Source of the DNA: JABHCC01 sp034658635
GTDB lineage: Bacteria; Bacteroidota; Bacteroidia; Bacteroidales; UBA12481
Length of the DNA: 23,445 nt
Reading direction: 5' to 3'
Assembly (NCBI GenBank): GCA_034658635.1
Contig: JAYEFL010000416.1
Location: 1 to 23,445, forward strand
This document shows positions 16,740 to 23,445 of the stretch, piece after piece. Each line of letters opens with the position of its first letter. The first letter of the stretch is position 1. The notes beneath the pieces were generated by a model. That model searched no databases. It saw nothing but the letters and a program-made list of their open reading frames with translations, and was not told the origin of the DNA. The translations under genes and the position numbers were made by a program.

Positions 16740-18308
16740 TTAAGACATGTCACTATGCTGGGGCCTCAGCAAATCATTGACAATTTTCACAGGATTAAAA
16801 GTCAATAAGGGAACTTCAATGAAAATAGTGATCCAGTCTGACATAGACCCATTCCATAATCCAGGTAGTTCTTGGGCTTTAATCTCTTGTCCTTCAAATG
16901 ATTTGTTATTAATGAATCCCGTATTCTCGTCAACAAAATCCTGCAAATTGAATTTGTCACCATTGTAATCATAAATTCCACAGATTAAATCAACCGGATT
17001 GAAATGAGTGCTTTTATTAAGAATACTTACTTGCTCCTCGTCGAGTAAATTTATTTGAGAGGATTCAACAATCTGCAGACTCAAGGATCCGTCTGAGTTT
17101 TTTACCCAGAAAGGACCACCGCCAGGTTCTCCTTCGTTCTCAACCATTCCACAAACACGAATTGGACGGTTGAACTTTTTCTTCAAAAAAGCAATCTTAT
17201 TCTCCTTTTTCCAGGAAGTGGATTCTTGAGGAGGAATAACATTAAGTTTATGCTCCATGAATGACCACATGTGTGAAATCACCTTTGTGGATGGTTGGGT
17301 AGGGTGATTCAGGCCTTTTAAGTAAGAGTGCACCTGCTCCTGAATGTGAGCCAGATACCCACTCAGTAACATTTTGTAGTAATAGGTGTCATTGTTAATT
17401 CGCTCGTGGCAAACGTTGTCAATATTTTTGATAATGATTAAGGGAGCGTCTAATTCGTCAAGATTCTTTAACAAAGCACCATGTCCCCCAGGTCGGAATA
17501 CTAAATCACCGTTATCATCTCTTACCGGTTTATTATTTAGGTCTACTGCAATAACATCTGTTTCAGGTGCCTGTATACTGAACTTTACCTCATATCTGAT
17601 GTGATTGCGCTCTTCATAGATATCCTTAAGCTCCATGTAGTGTGCCTTCATCATTTCAAGATGCTGAGGAGAAACTGTGAATTGAATATGACAAATATTT
17701 CCTGCTGAGCGTGCATATTTTGCTCCTTCTGCCAGGTGCTCGGCAAAAGATGTTCTAACCTCGTCATGGTATTTGTGAAAAGGTATTAATGCTTTAGGCT
17801 TATTTCCGTAGCCAAGCCCTTTAACCGTTAATAATGAATTCAGAATTCGTTCATAACGAAACTCCTTCATAGTCTCATCATAATCATGTCCCCGTTTATC
17901 TAAAGCTTCAATCAAATCATTGAAAAATGCAAATTCCTCAATGTGCTTAAAAAAATAGAACACCGAATCAGGTCCCTGATCCTTCAATAACTCAAGCTGG
18001 TCTTCAGATGTTCCGCGATAGTTATTCCTGAACTTGATTAAGTTACTAAACATTCTGCTGGCCGCTCCGGAGGCAGGAACAATTTTTATGATCTTATTCT
18101 CAGCAGCAAAGTCCTCAAAGATTGAGACCATCTCATCCATTCTCTTGGAACTCAGCCGGGTAATTCCCTTTCTAATAGTTGCTGGGTATGAAAGAACTAC
18201 AAAAGGAAAGCCAGTAGCATAATTCCGGATTTGCTTTTCTATAAGTGAAGGATTCATGTTTTTTTCCTTCATAACTTGCAAGTCCTTTTTACTGAAGTCG
18301 TTATCCAT
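16740..18308 (-). CDS. DUF4301 family protein, nucleotidyltransferase-like
   Basis: This 522-residue protein matches the DUF4301 family, which I know mainly from Bacteroidota and which has no assigned function. Several motifs recall the UDP-sugar pyrophosphorylase (GT-A-like) fold: VPASGAASRMF (77-87) resembles the glycine-rich nucleotide loop, KPKALIPF (170-177) the KPK...P signature, FSIQAPETD (243-251) a strand, FRPGGHGALL (271-280) the PPGHGD loop, and IKNIDN (293-298) the N-x-DN metal segment. If so it could activate a sugar phosphate or edit a nucleotide-linked compound; this is inference. No signal peptide. It is separated from the TPR gene by 47 bases and follows the M28 gene by 56 bases, with TAGCTTTG at 18334-18341 as a possible -7 element. 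Confidence 0.75.
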   Translation of the reverse strand: MDNDFSKKDLQVMKEKNMNPSLIEKQIRNYATGFPFVVLSYPATIRKGITRLSSKRMDEMVSIFEDFAAENKIIKIVPASGAASRMFSNLIKFRNNYRGTSEDQLELLKDQGPDSVFYFFKHIEEFAFFNDLIEALDKRGHDYDETMKEFRYERILNSLLTVKGLGYGNKPKALIPFHKYHDEVRTSFAEHLAEGAKYARSAGNICHIQFTVSPQHLEMMKAHYMELKDIYEERNHIRYEVKFSIQAPETDVIAVDLNNKPVRDDNGDLVFRPGGHGALLKNLDELDAPLIIIKNIDNVCHERINNDTYYYKMLLSGYLAHIQEQVHSYLKGLNHPTQPSTKVISHMWSFMEHKLNVIPPQESTSWKKENKIAFLKKKFNRPIRVCGMVENEGEPGGGPFWVKNSDGSLSLQIVESSQINLLDEEQVSILNKSTHFNPVDLICGIYDYNGDKFNLQDFVDENTGFINNKSFEGQEIKAQELPGLWNGSMSDWITIFIEVPLLTFNPVKIVNDLLRPQHSDMS

Positions 18309-18333
18309 GATTCTGCCTTTAGTTTTAGAAAGT

Positions 18334-18341
18334 CAAAGCTA
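18334..18341 (-). promoter_or_regulatory. Possible -7 element for the DUF4301 gene
   Basis: On the minus strand the sequence reads TAGCTTTG, matching the Bacteroidota TAnnTTTG element, 25 bases before the DUF4301 start. No TTTG lies at the expected spacing upstream, so this is weak evidence. Confidence 0.3.
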
Positions 18342-18364
18342 TAAAAGTAATCAATTATTGTATA

Positions 18365-19654
18365 CTACTGATTGGCAATTTGCCAGGCTGAAATAAAAAC
18401 CATTCTTGTAATGGCTGTGAACTTTTCATATTCAATCTTATCCCAGGTGTCGCTTGGTCTGTGGTAGTCATTATGGATTCCGCAAAAGAAGTATAATACC
18501 GGTACATTTACTTTCTCAAAACTTGCATGATCTGATCCTCCCATTCTATAATCTCTATCTCCTAAATAGCGATATTCCGGTCTTAGATTTTCCTGGACAT
18601 ACCTGGCTGCTGAATTGGCAGCAAGTGACATTTTGCTTCCAGCAGTGTCACTTATATAGACATATACATAATCAGAATTCTCAGCATGTTTATCATCTCT
18701 TTTTCCGAGATGATCGTAATGTGCTGTGATAATAACATATTCATCACTGAGTTCAGTGCCAGGCAAAAATGCAACAACATTTTCTGTCTCAACCATTGAG
18801 GCACCCTGATTGCTTACTAATTGGATTTTGGAATTGAAAACACCACTTTGAATTTTGCCCTGCTTCAATTTAACAATAGCCTTCTCAAAAGCACTCTGCC
18901 TAATGTCGAAAATCAAAGATGCGTCATTTATACCTATATGGATAAGCCCGGATATTCTATTTTTATCTGATTTCTGGTCTGGAAATCCGAGCTGATTACC
19001 ACCTCTGAATTTCCTTAGCCGTTGTATCCTTTTACTGTGTTGATCATGTTCAGGATTGATACGGATTGATGCAATAGCACCTTTTTTTAATGCATATGTA
19101 GCTTTTGCTTTCCCTCTGCCAGTGTACTCAGGCAGATAAGATTCGGAAATAAGGTATTTACCCTTTTTGTCTTTGGGCTCACCCGCAATAAAGGCCACAA
19201 TTTTTCCTTCTACGTTAATATCTTCATAATCGGAATACTTATCATGATCTATTCCATAACCAACAAAAACCAGATCATACTCAGCATCCAGATCACATAG
19301 GCTGCCTGTGACAGAAAGGTTTGAGTCTGTGGTGAGAGTATCATGATTAGTGATCAATTTGAGGGCTTGCGAACCACTCCTGAGCAAGGAAAATTCCTGA
19401 TAATAAGGATCCCCGTGTGGAGATGGTCCCATAAGATCCATTTGAATAAACTGCTCTTTGATGTATTGAGCTGCAAGCTTCTGACCTTCCTTGCCAGTGT
19501 CCCTGCCTTCAAACTTCTGAGAAGCCAGAATCTTTACATGTTCCCTTAATTCATCAATACGGATGTCGGATGAGAAATTTACTAACACAGAATCCTGCCC
19601 CTTAACCAGAAAGAAGGGCAACAGAAGTAAAATGAGAAATAACTTTTTTGTCAT
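18365..19654 (-). pseudogene. M28-type aminopeptidase lacking its catalytic core
   Basis: The open frame encodes 429 residues with a signal peptide (MTKKLFLILLLLPFFLVKG). It begins like a Bacteroidota M28 zinc peptidase, with a PA-like insertion (about 125-270) and ITAHYDHLGK (309-318), where His312 would bind zinc. Usually GADDDGSG (bridging Asp), GEEKGLLGS (catalytic and ligand Glu) and NIDMIGR (ligand Asp) come next, over about 80 residues. Here residue 318 runs straight into RDDKHAENSDYVYVY, which belongs after NIDMIGR, and the normal tail GGSDHASF...DYHRPSDT (ligand His398) follows. The frame is kept. The protein thus lacks most metal ligands and cannot be a working peptidase as drawn. 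It may be a decayed gene, a pseudoenzyme or an assembly error. I use ATG 19654; a frame from 19693 has no signal-like start. Confidence 0.7.
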
Positions 19655-19674
19655 GGAAAGTTGTATTATTTCAT

Positions 19675-19682
19675 CAAAAATA
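19675..19682 (-). promoter_or_regulatory. Possible -7 element for the M28-type gene
   Basis: The minus strand reads TATTTTTG here, fitting TAnnTTTG, 20 bases before ATG 19654. A transcript starting just after it would exclude the longer 19693 start, supporting the shorter frame. The -33 TTTG is not at the expected place. Confidence 0.35.
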
Positions 19683-19721
19683 AGGATATTCATCTCTGAA
19701 TAATATAAAAGTCAACTAATA

Positions 19722-20531
19722 ATGAAAAATTATATCCTGTATGCTATGACATTCTTATTGTTATGGTCTTGTGTGATAAGTTCTTGTGCCCAAGGATCGA
19801 AACAAGAGCTGAATAGTGGTGTTGAGATTATCGGACATCGAGGTGCAGCATATCTGGCTCCTGAAAACACTCTGGCGTCAGTTTTGAAGGCAGTGGAGTT
19901 AGGAGCAGATGCAGTTGAGGTAGATATTTATTTGAGTAAGGATAATAGAATTGTTGTGATTCATGATGCAACAACAAACAGGACAACAAGCCAGAATCTG
20001 GTTGTGGCAGAAACAAATTATTCAGAACTGAGCAAACTGGATGCTGGCTCTTATAAATCTCCTGAATACAGTGGTGAAAAAATTCCTCTTCTTGAAGATA
20101 TCCTGGATCGTCTGCCTGATGATATAAATATCTACATAGAAGTGAAAGAGACTGTTAGGATAATACCATATTTGAAGTTGCTTTTAGATAAGCATCCACG
20201 CAAACATCAATTCAGGATTATAGCCTTTGATATCGAAACAATAAGCGAGGCTAAGAAACAAATGGCCTCTATTCCATGCTATTACCTCAAATCATCGATT
20301 AGTAAAGAGCAATACAGCAGCTTTGTTGATGAGTTGATAAAAAGAGGATTGGATGGGGCCGACTTGCATCATAGCACAATTACACCCAAACTTGTTAAAA
20401 AACTTAAGCAGGCTGGATTGCCATGTTTAGCTTGGACTGTAAACACAGTGGATGAGGCTCATAGCTTAGTTAAAATGGGAGTAGTGGGTATCACAACAGA
20501 TAGGCCTGGATTATTGAAGAACTCATTATGA
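19722..20531 (+). CDS. Glycerophosphodiester phosphodiesterase, lipoprotein
   Basis: This 269-residue enzyme hydrolyses deacylated phospholipids (glycerophosphodiesters) to glycerol 3-phosphate and an alcohol. It has the GDPD TIM-barrel residues: IGHRGAAYLAPENT (37-50) with His39, Arg40 and Glu48, VEVDIY with Glu67 and Asp69 as metal ligands, and the catalytic VIHDATTNRTT with His81. YIEVKE later supplies another acid, and AWTVNT is the typical late strand. The N-terminus has a lipobox, VISSC with Cys22 as the lipidated residue, so it is probably anchored in the periplasm. It is divergent from the M28-type gene (67 bases between starts) and ends in a terminator at 20558-20588, so it is likely a single-gene unit. 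Confidence 0.93.
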   Translation: MKNYILYAMTFLLLWSCVISSCAQGSKQELNSGVEIIGHRGAAYLAPENTLASVLKAVELGADAVEVDIYLSKDNRIVVIHDATTNRTTSQNLVVAETNYSELSKLDAGSYKSPEYSGEKIPLLEDILDRLPDDINIYIEVKETVRIIPYLKLLLDKHPRKHQFRIIAFDIETISEAKKQMASIPCYYLKSSISKEQYSSFVDELIKRGLDGADLHHSTITPKLVKKLKQAGLPCLAWTVNTVDEAHSLVKMGVVGITTDRPGLLKNSL

Positions 20532-20557
20532 TTCATTAGGCTAAGTAAGTCAAATGG

Positions 20558-20588
20558 AAGGTTCGAATCATGTTCGAATCTTTTTTTT
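20558..20588 (+). terminator. Intrinsic terminator after the glycerophosphodiesterase gene
   Basis: A 10-bp stem (558-567 with 573-582, one G-U pair) closes a five-base loop TCATG and runs into eight T residues. The arms also make a direct repeat, since GTTCGAATC occurs twice. It lies 27 bases after the stop codon. Confidence 0.8.
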
Positions 20589-20604
20589 GTCAAAAAATAT
20601 TGAA

Positions 20605-20638
20605 AAACGATAAATATATTTTGATAAACGATAAATAT
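20605..20638. repeat. Tandem 13-bp direct repeat overlapping a promoter
   Basis: AAACGATAAATAT occurs at 20605-20617 and, base for base, at 20626-20638, exactly 21 bp apart (two helical turns). The second copy lies between the -33 and -7 elements of the promoter at 20620-20650, so bound protein would block RNA polymerase. The XRE protein encoded just downstream is the natural candidate to bind it; that link is inferred. Confidence 0.7.
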
Positions 20639-20650
20639 GTATTATATTTG
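20620..20650 (+). promoter_or_regulatory. Bacteroidota-type promoter of the small membrane protein/XRE unit
   Basis: TTTG at 20620-20623 and TATATTTG at 20643-20650 match the -33 (TTTG) and -7 (TAnnTTTG) elements with a 19-base gap, the usual spacing. A start near 20656 would give a leader of about 14 bases before ATG 20671. Confidence 0.75.
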
Positions 20651-20670
20651 TACATAAATACAGAAGAGTT

Positions 20671-20811
20671 ATGAAAACAATCAGGACGAAATCTCAGGAA
20701 AAGGCGAAGCGAGCTTCTGCTTCTTTTGTTTCGGTTTTACGATGGCTTGCAGGGCCGTTTATCATTATTCTTTATACGGTTTCTATGGTGGTGGAACAAC
20801 TGCGTTTCTAA
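20671..20811 (+). CDS. 46-residue single-pass membrane protein
   Basis: The frame encodes 46 residues, ATG 20671 to TAA, right after a consensus promoter and an AGAAGAG ribosome-site-like stretch. The first 14 residues are rich in Lys and Arg (KTIRTKSQEKAKR), and residues 19-41 form one hydrophobic helix with GPFIIILYTV, ending in EQLRF; the charge pattern predicts the N-terminus inside. I recognise no family. Its position, 40 bases before an XRE gene, is that held by larger DUF2975 membrane proteins in many similar two-gene units, so it may be a minimal version. A membrane toxin with an XRE antitoxin is an alternative reading. Confidence 0.65.
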   Translation: MKTIRTKSQEKAKRASASFVSVLRWLAGPFIIILYTVSMVVEQLRF

Positions 20812-20851
20812 AATTAAAACTTTAACCTCTCTATAATTTGATTTCTTGATT

Positions 20852-21118
20852 ATGCCTATTGTAACAAATTTAGACATCGTAATGGCCAGGCGGCGAATGA
20901 GCCTGACGGAGTTGTCGGGCAGGGTGAAGATCACTCTGGCTAACCTGTCTAATTTGAAGCGGGGAAAAGCACGCGCAATTCGTTTTACAACTTTGGAAGC
21001 ATTGTGTATTTCCCTGAATTGTCAGCCAGCTGATCTGATTGAATACAGACCAGTAACAGCAAATCGATCGCAACCGGAAATTGATTTGATTGCTATATTA
21101 AAAAGGGGTGCGCAATAA
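20852..21118 (+). CDS. XRE-family HTH transcriptional regulator
   Basis: This 88-residue protein is a single Cro/C1-type helix-turn-helix domain of the YozG-like kind: MPIVTNLDIVMARRRMSLTE, then KITLANLSNLKRGKARAIRF as the recognition part, then LEALCISLNCQPADLIEY. The C-terminal 20 residues are a short tail. I choose ATG 20852; a TTG two codons earlier would add only two residues. It follows the small membrane protein gene and ends before a strong terminator at 21155-21184. It probably regulates its own promoter through the 13-bp repeats at 20605-20638, the common arrangement in such units. Confidence 0.87.
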   Translation: MPIVTNLDIVMARRRMSLTELSGRVKITLANLSNLKRGKARAIRFTTLEALCISLNCQPADLIEYRPVTANRSQPEIDLIAILKRGAQ

Positions 21119-21154
21119 GGCATGAATTAAGCATAATTGAATGTAAGCTACATG

Positions 21155-21184
21155 AAGGCCGGTGTTTTACCGGCCTTTTTTTTT
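21155..21184 (+). terminator. Intrinsic terminator after the XRE gene
   Basis: AAGGCCGGT (21155-21163) pairs perfectly with ACCGGCCTT (21169-21177) across the loop GTTTT, and a T-run follows to 21184. It is the strongest terminator in the window, 37 bases after the XRE stop and only 10 before the next start codon. Confidence 0.92.
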
Positions 21185-21194
21185 ACTTTTGAGA

Positions 21195-22052
21195 ATGAGA
21201 TTATTCAAGCACATATTACTTCTCCTTATCCTGTATATGCTGTCTGAAGCTTGTGAGGGACAAAAGCCATATCCTTTTGTGAACCATAATAATATGGAGA
21301 TCTTTGAATTGCCTCAGGAATTGATTGAAATATCTGGTCTGATTGATGTGGATACGGCTTTTCTGGCAGTCCAGGATGAGTCAGGATGCATTTACTCATT
21401 AAGTCCAAATGATTTTGTTATTTCAGCTAAGCTGAATTTTTCATGGGCAGGTGACTATGAGGCTATGGTAGAAAAGGAAGGAGGGGTTTGGGTTGTAGAT
21501 AGCAGAGGAATATTGTTTGACCTGACAAATGATGATAATAGTTTCCATGTTAATAATATCCTGCAGATTCCTGAGACCAACCAAGAGTTTGAAGGGATAT
21601 GGCAGGATTCAAACCTGGATGAACTGTATTTGATAAGCAGAAAATCTCAGAAGCGAAGTAATGCACCTGATGAAAGATATATATGGATGTTTGACCAGGT
21701 AGAAAAGAATCTGGAAAAAAAAATGCAGATACCCTTGGATGAAGTGTGGCAGAAGCTGCTGGAATTCAACAACATCAATACCTGGAGATATACAGTTAAT
21801 AAAAATCTTCCACTCTCTGATCTTACTAAGGACTTGAAGTCACAGAATTGGCTGATATTATGCAGTAAGCCTGCTGCCGTGATTGTTTTAAATCGAAAGG
21901 GCAGCCTTGTCGATGTCATTGAACTGGATAGCCAAAAACTTCCTCAGCCTGAAGCATTGTGTTTTGACCACAATGGAAACCTTATTATTGCAAGTGAAGG
22001 ACTTTTGGGACCAGCCAGGATAGTCAGATATAAGAAGTTACAGAAAAAATAA
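21195..22052 (+). CDS. SdiA-regulated-family beta-propeller protein, exported
   Basis: This 285-residue protein resembles the SdiA-regulated (YjiK-like) beta-propeller family. Motifs typical of it are ELIEISGL at the start of the first blade, VQDESGCIYSL, the GDYEAM turn, FEGIWQDSNLDELYLISRKS, and ALCFDHNGNLIIASEG near the end. The N-terminus is a signal sequence (MRLFKHILLLLILYMLSEAC); Cys20 might be lipidated, though SEAC is a poor lipobox. It probably sits in the periplasm or outer membrane; its ligand is unknown. I use ATG 21195, since an in-frame GTG at 21162 lies within the terminator hairpin. It overlaps the 3' end of the convergent transporter gene by 15 bases. Confidence 0.75.
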   Translation: MRLFKHILLLLILYMLSEACEGQKPYPFVNHNNMEIFELPQELIEISGLIDVDTAFLAVQDESGCIYSLSPNDFVISAKLNFSWAGDYEAMVEKEGGVWVVDSRGILFDLTNDDNSFHVNNILQIPETNQEFEGIWQDSNLDELYLISRKSQKRSNAPDERYIWMFDQVEKNLEKKMQIPLDEVWQKLLEFNNINTWRYTVNKNLPLSDLTKDLKSQNWLILCSKPAAVIVLNRKGSLVDVIELDSQKLPQPEALCFDHNGNLIIASEGLLGPARIVRYKKLQKK

Positions 22053-22925
22053 GGCAACTCCGCTAACAGCGATGAAGGCTCCGGCGACTTCCTTTAAACT
22101 AACCTTTTCCTTTAACAATAAGATAGCAGGAGGAATTATCAAAACTGGAACAATTGCCATTATAGTGCTGGCTGTTCCAGTACTTGTATGTTTTACAGAT
22201 AGAAGGGAAAATGACACTCCTAAAAACGGACCAAAGAATGCACCGATGGATATGAATCCTATGTTTCTCATGCTTCCGAATGCAGGTTTAAGCTTATGCC
22301 ATCGATTAAATATCGTGAACAGAATAATAAAACCTGTTAATCCTGCTATGACGCGTATTTGAGAGGCTACAAAGGGATCAAGATCCACCATGCCAAGCTT
22401 GCTGAAAACCAGTCCAATTGCTTGTCCAACAGCACCCCCAAGGCCAAATAGTATTCCAGTCAGACTGTATCTGACTATTATTTTTTTACCTGGTCTGTCC
22501 ATAATTACTATTACGATACCTAATAGTGTTAATGCCATACCCGCACTATTTAATAAGCTGAAGGACTCTCCCAATATCATCCAGCCAAAAATTGCAGCCA
22601 GGGGAGGTGCTAAGGCCATCATAAGACTAGCAACCCTTGATCCAATGCGTGAGTAAGCCTGAAATAGACAATAATCACCAAATACAAAACCAATTAGTGC
22701 ACTAAGCGAAAGCCAGAACCAACTGTACTGAGAAACTCCCTGTGGAAAAACAGGATCTCCCCTGAAAAGATTGAAAATACAATAAAGGATAAGAGCCAGA
22801 AATAATCTGATTAAGTTAACGGCCAGAGAACCAACTCGTTTAGAGGCTTGTTCGAAAGCTAAAGCTGTTACTGTCCAAAGAGCCGCAGTGGCAAGTGCTG
22901 CAAATTCTCCAATGTGTGCTTGCAA
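22038..22925 (-). CDS. DMT-family transporter with two EamA domains
   Basis: This 295-residue inner-membrane protein has about ten hydrophobic helices and two EamA repeats. The first (about 1-140) includes FALAxx-like ALWTVTALAFEQASKR and SLMMALAPPLAAIFGWMILGE; the second (about 150-295) ends VPVLIIPPAILLLKEKVSLKEVAGAFIAVSGV, where P, E and the glycine turn are usual in the family. It is probably a metabolite exporter; the substrate cannot be read. The only start I can find is TTG at 22925, 9 bases after the dnaA stop, so it is probably co-transcribed with dnaA. The 3' end overlaps the convergent propeller gene by 15 bases. Confidence 0.9.
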   Translation of the reverse strand: MQAHIGEFAALATAALWTVTALAFEQASKRVGSLAVNLIRLFLALILYCIFNLFRGDPVFPQGVSQYSWFWLSLSALIGFVFGDYCLFQAYSRIGSRVASLMMALAPPLAAIFGWMILGESFSLLNSAGMALTLLGIVIVIMDRPGKKIIVRYSLTGILFGLGGAVGQAIGLVFSKLGMVDLDPFVASQIRVIAGLTGFIILFTIFNRWHKLKPAFGSMRNIGFISIGAFFGPFLGVSFSLLSVKHTSTGTASTIMAIVPVLIIPPAILLLKEKVSLKEVAGAFIAVSGVALFFL

Positions 22926-22934
22926 GAGATTTAC

Positions 22935-23445
22935 TTACATTTTGAGTTTTTTCTCAATGTCCTCAATGAAAACCCTGAATCGTTTGTCAGTTTCAGAAAG
23001 ATTATTCACTGTTTTACAAGCATGCAAAACAGTGGCGTGGTCTTTACCTCCAATTTGAGATCCAATGGTCGCAAGAGAAGACTTGGTCAGTATCTTTGAA
23101 AAGTACATTGCGATCTGCCTGGCTTGAACTATTTCACGCTTTCTCGTTTTTGAATGCATTAGATCAACGGGAATACTGAAATAATCACTGACAACTTTTT
23201 GAATGTAATCAATAGAGAGTTCACGAGTAGTATTTTTGACCAGCTTATCGATCATCTCACGAACCAGCTCAATTGTAATATCTTTTTTGTTCAAAGTAGA
23301 CTGAGCCAGAAGAGAGACCAGAGCTCCTTCCAATTCCCTGACATTATTTGTTATCTGCGAAGCAATGTACTCAAGGATGTCATCCTCAAGATGAATGCCG
23401 TCATTATATACCTTTTTCTTTAAAATAGCTACCCTGGTCTCAAAA
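22935..23445 (-). CDS. dnaA: Chromosomal replication initiator DnaA, C-terminal part
   Basis: The visible 169 whole codons are the C-terminal third of DnaA; the 5' part lies beyond the window edge. The end of the AAA+ ATPase domain is present, with FETRVAILKKK near the edge and NNVRELEGALVSL, the sensor-2 helix with its arginine. Domain IV, which binds DnaA boxes, follows: SKTRKREIVQARQIAMYFSK, then the signature GSQIGGKDHATVLHACKTV, ending in EKKLKM. DnaA opens the chromosomal origin, but no DnaA-box cluster is seen in this window, and the origin may lie on the off-window side. The frame is open to base 23445. Confidence 0.97.
   Translation of the reverse strand, partial: FETRVAILKKKVYNDGIHLEDDILEYIASQITNNVRELEGALVSLLAQSTLNKKDITIELVREMIDKLVKNTTRELSIDYIQKVVSDYFSIPVDLMHSKTRKREIVQARQIAMYFSKILTKSSLATIGSQIGGKDHATVLHACKTVNNLSETDKRFRVFIEDIEKKLKM

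Noticed and set aside
20558..20588. GTTCGAATC direct repeat read as a tRNA T-arm or att site
   Set aside because: GTTCGAATC resembles a T-loop, but no tRNA body surrounds either copy; the hairpin plus T-run is better read as a terminator.
21162..21194. GTG start for the propeller protein
   Set aside because: It lies inside the terminator hairpin and adds residues ahead of a complete signal sequence.
22935..23445. Origin of replication beside dnaA
   Set aside because: No cluster of DnaA boxes or AT-rich repeat array is visible next to the visible 3' end; the 5' side is outside the window.

Overview
The window looks like a chromosomal segment of an anaerobic or facultative polysaccharide-degrading Bacteroidota. 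The evidence is the AT-rich DNA, Bacteroidota-style promoters (TTTG then TAnnTTTG), a DUF4301 gene, a KilA-N gene of the stand-alone Bacteroidota kind, and a DnaA C-terminus that reads like those of this phylum. No rRNA, tRNA, CRISPR array or recognisable insertion sequence was found.

Region 1 (1-453) has no supportable gene. It holds short direct and inverted repeats that may be control sites for the operon that follows.

Region 2 (454-13829, + strand) is one tightly packed catabolic operon: a six-hairpin glycosidase-like protein, an unclassified TIM-barrel glycosidase-like protein, a xylose-isomerase-like sugar isomerase/epimerase, an Old Yellow Enzyme (OYE) ending in a four-cysteine Fe-S motif, a translationally overlapping fumarate-reductase-type flavoprotein, a KilA-N domain protein, a short-chain dehydrogenase, a Gfo/Idh/MocA oxidoreductase, and an exported heparinase II/III-type polysaccharide lyase. 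Only the lyase has a signal peptide. My reading is periplasmic lyase cleavage of a uronate-containing glycan followed by cytoplasmic processing with unusually heavy redox chemistry. No SusC/SusD pair, transporter, sugar kinase or regulator is present. The KilA-N gene is out of theme and carries a perfect 26-bp palindrome.

Region 3 (13831-19654, - strand) is housekeeping and converges on the lyase with one base between stop codons: an M28-type peptidase, a DUF4301 protein, a TPR protein, a DUF368 (PopT-type) membrane protein and shikimate dehydrogenase. The peptidase seems to have lost its catalytic core through an in-frame internal deletion. The DUF4301 protein shows motifs reminiscent of UDP-sugar pyrophosphorylases.

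Region 4 (19722-22052, + strand) has a lipoprotein glycerophosphodiesterase with its terminator. Next is a two-gene unit, a 46-residue membrane protein and an XRE regulator, behind a consensus promoter overlapped by a 13-bp direct repeat. A strong terminator and an SdiA-regulated-family beta-propeller protein follow. Region 5 (22038-23445, - strand) has the C-terminal part of dnaA, cut by the window edge, followed closely by a DMT-family transporter.
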